Source: Smithella sp. M82
GTDB taxonomy: Bacteria; Desulfobacterota; Syntrophia; Syntrophales; Smithellaceae
Direction: 5' to 3'
DNA length: 64,000 nucleotides
NCBI GenBank assembly: GCA_001683985.1
Contig: MAEO01000044.1
Coordinates: 1-64,000 of the forward strand
Shown: in pieces, positions 62,112-64,000 of the stretch
Layout of the letters: each line of letters starts with the position of its first letter
How positions within the stretch are numbered: the first letter of the stretch is position 1
Program-made: the position numbers and the translations under genes
The notes under the pieces: model-generated
Seen by the model: only the letters and a program-made list of their open reading frames with translations
Databases searched by the model: none
Told to the model about the DNA's origin: nothing

Positions 62112-63522
62112 TCTTTTTTATTTTCCTTATCCTCAATTGTTTTAAGAAATTTTCGCCAATTTTATAAATACTGCCTGCTCCCAGAGTCAAAACAACGTCT
62201 TTTTCTTTTACTGTCTTTAATAAGTATTTAATAATACTTTCCGCCTGCGAAATATATTTGACATGCTGTTGTCCGGTTTGTCTGATCGCTTCGCAAAGCG
62301 CTGCGGAATTAATTCCTGCAACAGGCTCCTCACTGGCCGGATATATGTCGTTTATAATTAACATGTCGACATTCCTGAACGCTTTGGTAAACTCATCAAA
62401 GAGAGCCTTTGTCCTGCTATACCTGTGCGGCTGAAAAACTACAATTAGCCTGCCTTTCCATATTTGACGTATAGCAGCCAGTGTCTCTTTGATTTCGGTC
62501 GGATGATGACCATAATCATCAACCACTGTGATATCATTTACTTTTCCTTTAACTTCCAGGCGGCGCTGCACTCCCGAAAAACGTTGCAAACCTTTCTTGA
62601 TTGTTGCAAAATCAAGATTCAATTCACGTGCTACCGCTATTGCCGCCAATGAATTATAAACATTAAACATACCCGGAACGGTTAATTCGATTTTGCCTAA
62701 AATCGTTCCTTTATACGCAAGCGTGTAACTTGTTTTTTTCTTCAAAAATTTTATTTCTCTGGCGCTATAGTCCGCCGGTGATTCAATGCCGTAAGTTATA
62801 ACCCTACGCTTAATCAATGGAGTAATTTCCTGCGCGTGAATATTATCGTTGCAAATAACCGTGCACCCGTAAAAGGGAACGATATTGGCAAATTTTAGAA
62901 ACGCTTCTTTGATTTCAGCAATGTCTGCATAAAAATCCAAATGTTCACGGTCGATATTTGTAATTACGGCAATTGTAGGCGACAATTTTAAGAATGATCC
63001 GTCACTTTCATCCGCTTCCGCCACAATAACCTCTCCATCGCCTAATCGGGCATTGCTGCCGATGCCGGCCAGTTTTCCTCCGATAACCATTGTCGGATCC
63101 AGGCCACCTCGTGCCAGGATCATAGAAATCATTGAGGTCGTCGTAGTTTTGCCGTGACTACCGGAAATAGCGACAGAAAATTTCATTTTGAGTAGCTCCG
63201 CCAGCATTTCCGCCCGCGGAATTACCGGAATACCTCTTCTGTGCGCTTCCATAACTTCCGGGTTATTTGTCTTTACCGCTGTAGAAGTCACAACTACATC
63301 GGCATTGCCGATGTTTTCCGCAGCATGCCCTATGACCACATGCGCGCCAAGTTTTTGCAATCGTTTCGTCGTTTCCGAACGCTGAATGTCTGATCCGCTT
63401 ATGTTGTAACCGAGATTAACAAGAACCTCGGCAATCCCGCTCATACCGATGCCCCCAATTCCCACAAAATGGATGCATTTTATTTTGTGTTGCATTGAAC
63501 TGTTTCTTTTATCTGATTTCAT
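62095..63522 (-). CDS. murC: UDP-N-acetylmuramate-L-alanine ligase
   Basis: 475 residues. The N-terminal nucleotide fold has HFVGIGGIGMSGIAEVL, the ATP P-loop is SGSHGKTTTTSM (about 117-128), and DDYGHHPTEIKETL is a Mur-ligase mark. It adds L-Ala to UDP-MurNAc. Its 3' end overlaps murB by 17 bases and the start is 19 bases after the murG end. Confidence 0.96.
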   Translation of the reverse strand: MKSDKRNSSMQHKIKCIHFVGIGGIGMSGIAEVLVNLGYNISGSDIQRSETTKRLQKLGAHVVIGHAAENIGNADVVVTSTAVKTNNPEVMEAHRRGIPVIPRAEMLAELLKMKFSVAISGSHGKTTTTSMISMILARGGLDPTMVIGGKLAGIGSNARLGDGEVIVAEADESDGSFLKLSPTIAVITNIDREHLDFYADIAEIKEAFLKFANIVPFYGCTVICNDNIHAQEITPLIKRRVITYGIESPADYSAREIKFLKKKTSYTLAYKGTILGKIELTVPGMFNVYNSLAAIAVARELNLDFATIKKGLQRFSGVQRRLEVKGKVNDITVVDDYGHHPTEIKETLAAIRQIWKGRLIVVFQPHRYSRTKALFDEFTKAFRNVDMLIINDIYPASEEPVAGINSAALCEAIRQTGQQHVKYISQAESIIKYLLKTVKEKDVVLTLGAGSIYKIGENFLKQLRIRKIKKNDRQK

Positions 63523-63540
63523 TTACACTGCCATTTTTTC

Positions 63541-64000
63541 TCAATTTTTATGAACCCCTGATAAATTTATTTTTTTCAGGATCAATTTAATACAGTTATC
63601 AACTATTGTTTTTGCCGCATCAATCTTGCTTAACTTTAATGAATTTTCTTCCATCTGACGCAGTTTTTGCTCATTTCGCAACAGTTCTTCAATCACATCA
63701 AATAATTTGCCGCCAATAAGTTCCTTTTCCTGAATCAGGATAGCCGCGCCTCCGGAAGCCATAGCTTCTGCGTTTTTCAATTGGTGATCATTCGCCGCCC
63801 GGGGATACGGAATTAAAATTGCTGCTTTGCCCGCTGCTGTAATTTCCGCAAGTGATGTTGCGCCGGCACGACAAATAATTAAATCTGCAGACGCATAAGC
63901 AGCGGCCATATCAACAATAAACGGTTCTACCTTTGCTTGAATTCCAAATTGTTCATAAGCCTTTGTTACTTCTTCCAGTTGCCTTGTCCCTGTTTGATGC
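63541..64000 (-). CDS. murG: MurG, C-terminal part, runs off the right edge
   Basis: Partial gene: the reading frame is open to base 64000 and the start is outside the window. The visible part has HQTGTRQLEEV, ADLIICRAGATSLAEITAAG and IPYPRAANDHQLKNAEAM, all signatures of the UDP-GlcNAc-binding C-terminal domain of the N-acetylglucosaminyltransferase that makes lipid II. It is first of the visible murG-murC-murB-ftsQ-ftsA-ftsZ row. Confidence 0.93.
   Translation of the reverse strand, partial: HQTGTRQLEEVTKAYEQFGIQAKVEPFIVDMAAAYASADLIICRAGATSLAEITAAGKAAILIPYPRAANDHQLKNAEAMASGGAAILIQEKELIGGKLFDVIEELLRNEQKLRQMEENSLKLSKIDAAKTIVDNCIKLILKKINLSGVHKN

Overview
The window looks like a chromosomal segment of a Gram-negative anaerobe of the former Deltaproteobacteria (Desulfobacterota), most likely near the Syntrophales/Smithella group. 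This is inferred from the gene set: an rpoZ-gmk-yicC block next to a DUF4416 gene and a single-domain heptose-7-phosphate kinase, FabA-type unsaturated fatty acid genes, a flavin reductase-rubredoxin fusion, and a murG-murC-murB-ftsQ-ftsA-ftsZ cluster. Base composition is moderate and AT-leaning, except for one visibly GC-rich stretch at about 14.05-18.0 kb. No rRNA, CRISPR array, phage or plasmid backbone was seen. One tRNA-Pro(CGG) is present.

Layout. (1) 0-13.2 kb is housekeeping: DUF1178, tRNA-Pro, pilC, rlmB, pyrF, rpoZ, gmk, yicC, DUF4416 and rfaE1 on the minus strand (tRNA on plus), then plsC, uppP, ftsK and rimO on plus, with a diguanylate cyclase relic before ftsK. (2) 13.2-18.3 kb holds a YkgJ gene and an AAA ATPase gene cut off by a GC-rich minus-strand block (acyl-CoA ligase, LpxL-like acyltransferase, MFS transporter). 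That block has its own sigma70 promoter, and a second promoter with a TetR-type palindrome in its spacer. (3) 18.4-35 kb is a plus-strand surface-glycan region: DPM-like glycosyltransferase, ACP, two WecD-like GNATs, FabZ-like hotdog, TPP carboligase, NeuB, AMP-ligase, LuxE, LuxC, flippase-like protein, methyltransferase, WecE and a large polytopic protein. (4) 35-40 kb has a decayed ABC transporter carrying a small insertion, a truncated thioesterase, an exported desulfoferrodoxin-like protein, an MTA/SAH deaminase with an adenosine-kinase-like protein, and a divergent PlsY. (5) 40.3-53.3 kb is a minus-strand lipid locus: stand-alone PKS-type dehydratase, thioesterase, two ketosynthases, two related radical SAM enzymes, a B12-type radical SAM enzyme, two ACPs, a FabZ-like protein lacking its catalytic Glu, FabA and a membrane protein. 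It is broken up by dispersed palindromic repeats and a frameshifted membrane gene. (6) 54-64 kb has a high-molecular-weight rubredoxin, a DUF1566-OmpA surface protein, a radical SAM/B12-type protein and the division/cell-wall cluster, with murG running off the right edge.

The most noteworthy system is region 5: dissociated ketosynthase, dehydratase, ACP and thioesterase parts together with three radical SAM enzymes and FabA, and a PlsY-like acyltransferase next door. This suggests that an acyl chain is built on dedicated ACPs, modified by radical chemistry and put into membrane lipid. Region 3 is a second candidate, because it combines LuxC/LuxE acyl reduction and an ACP with NeuB and WecE/WecD sugar enzymes.

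All calls come from reading the sequence and translations by eye. No database search was run, so family names rest on recognised motifs and remembered family patterns.
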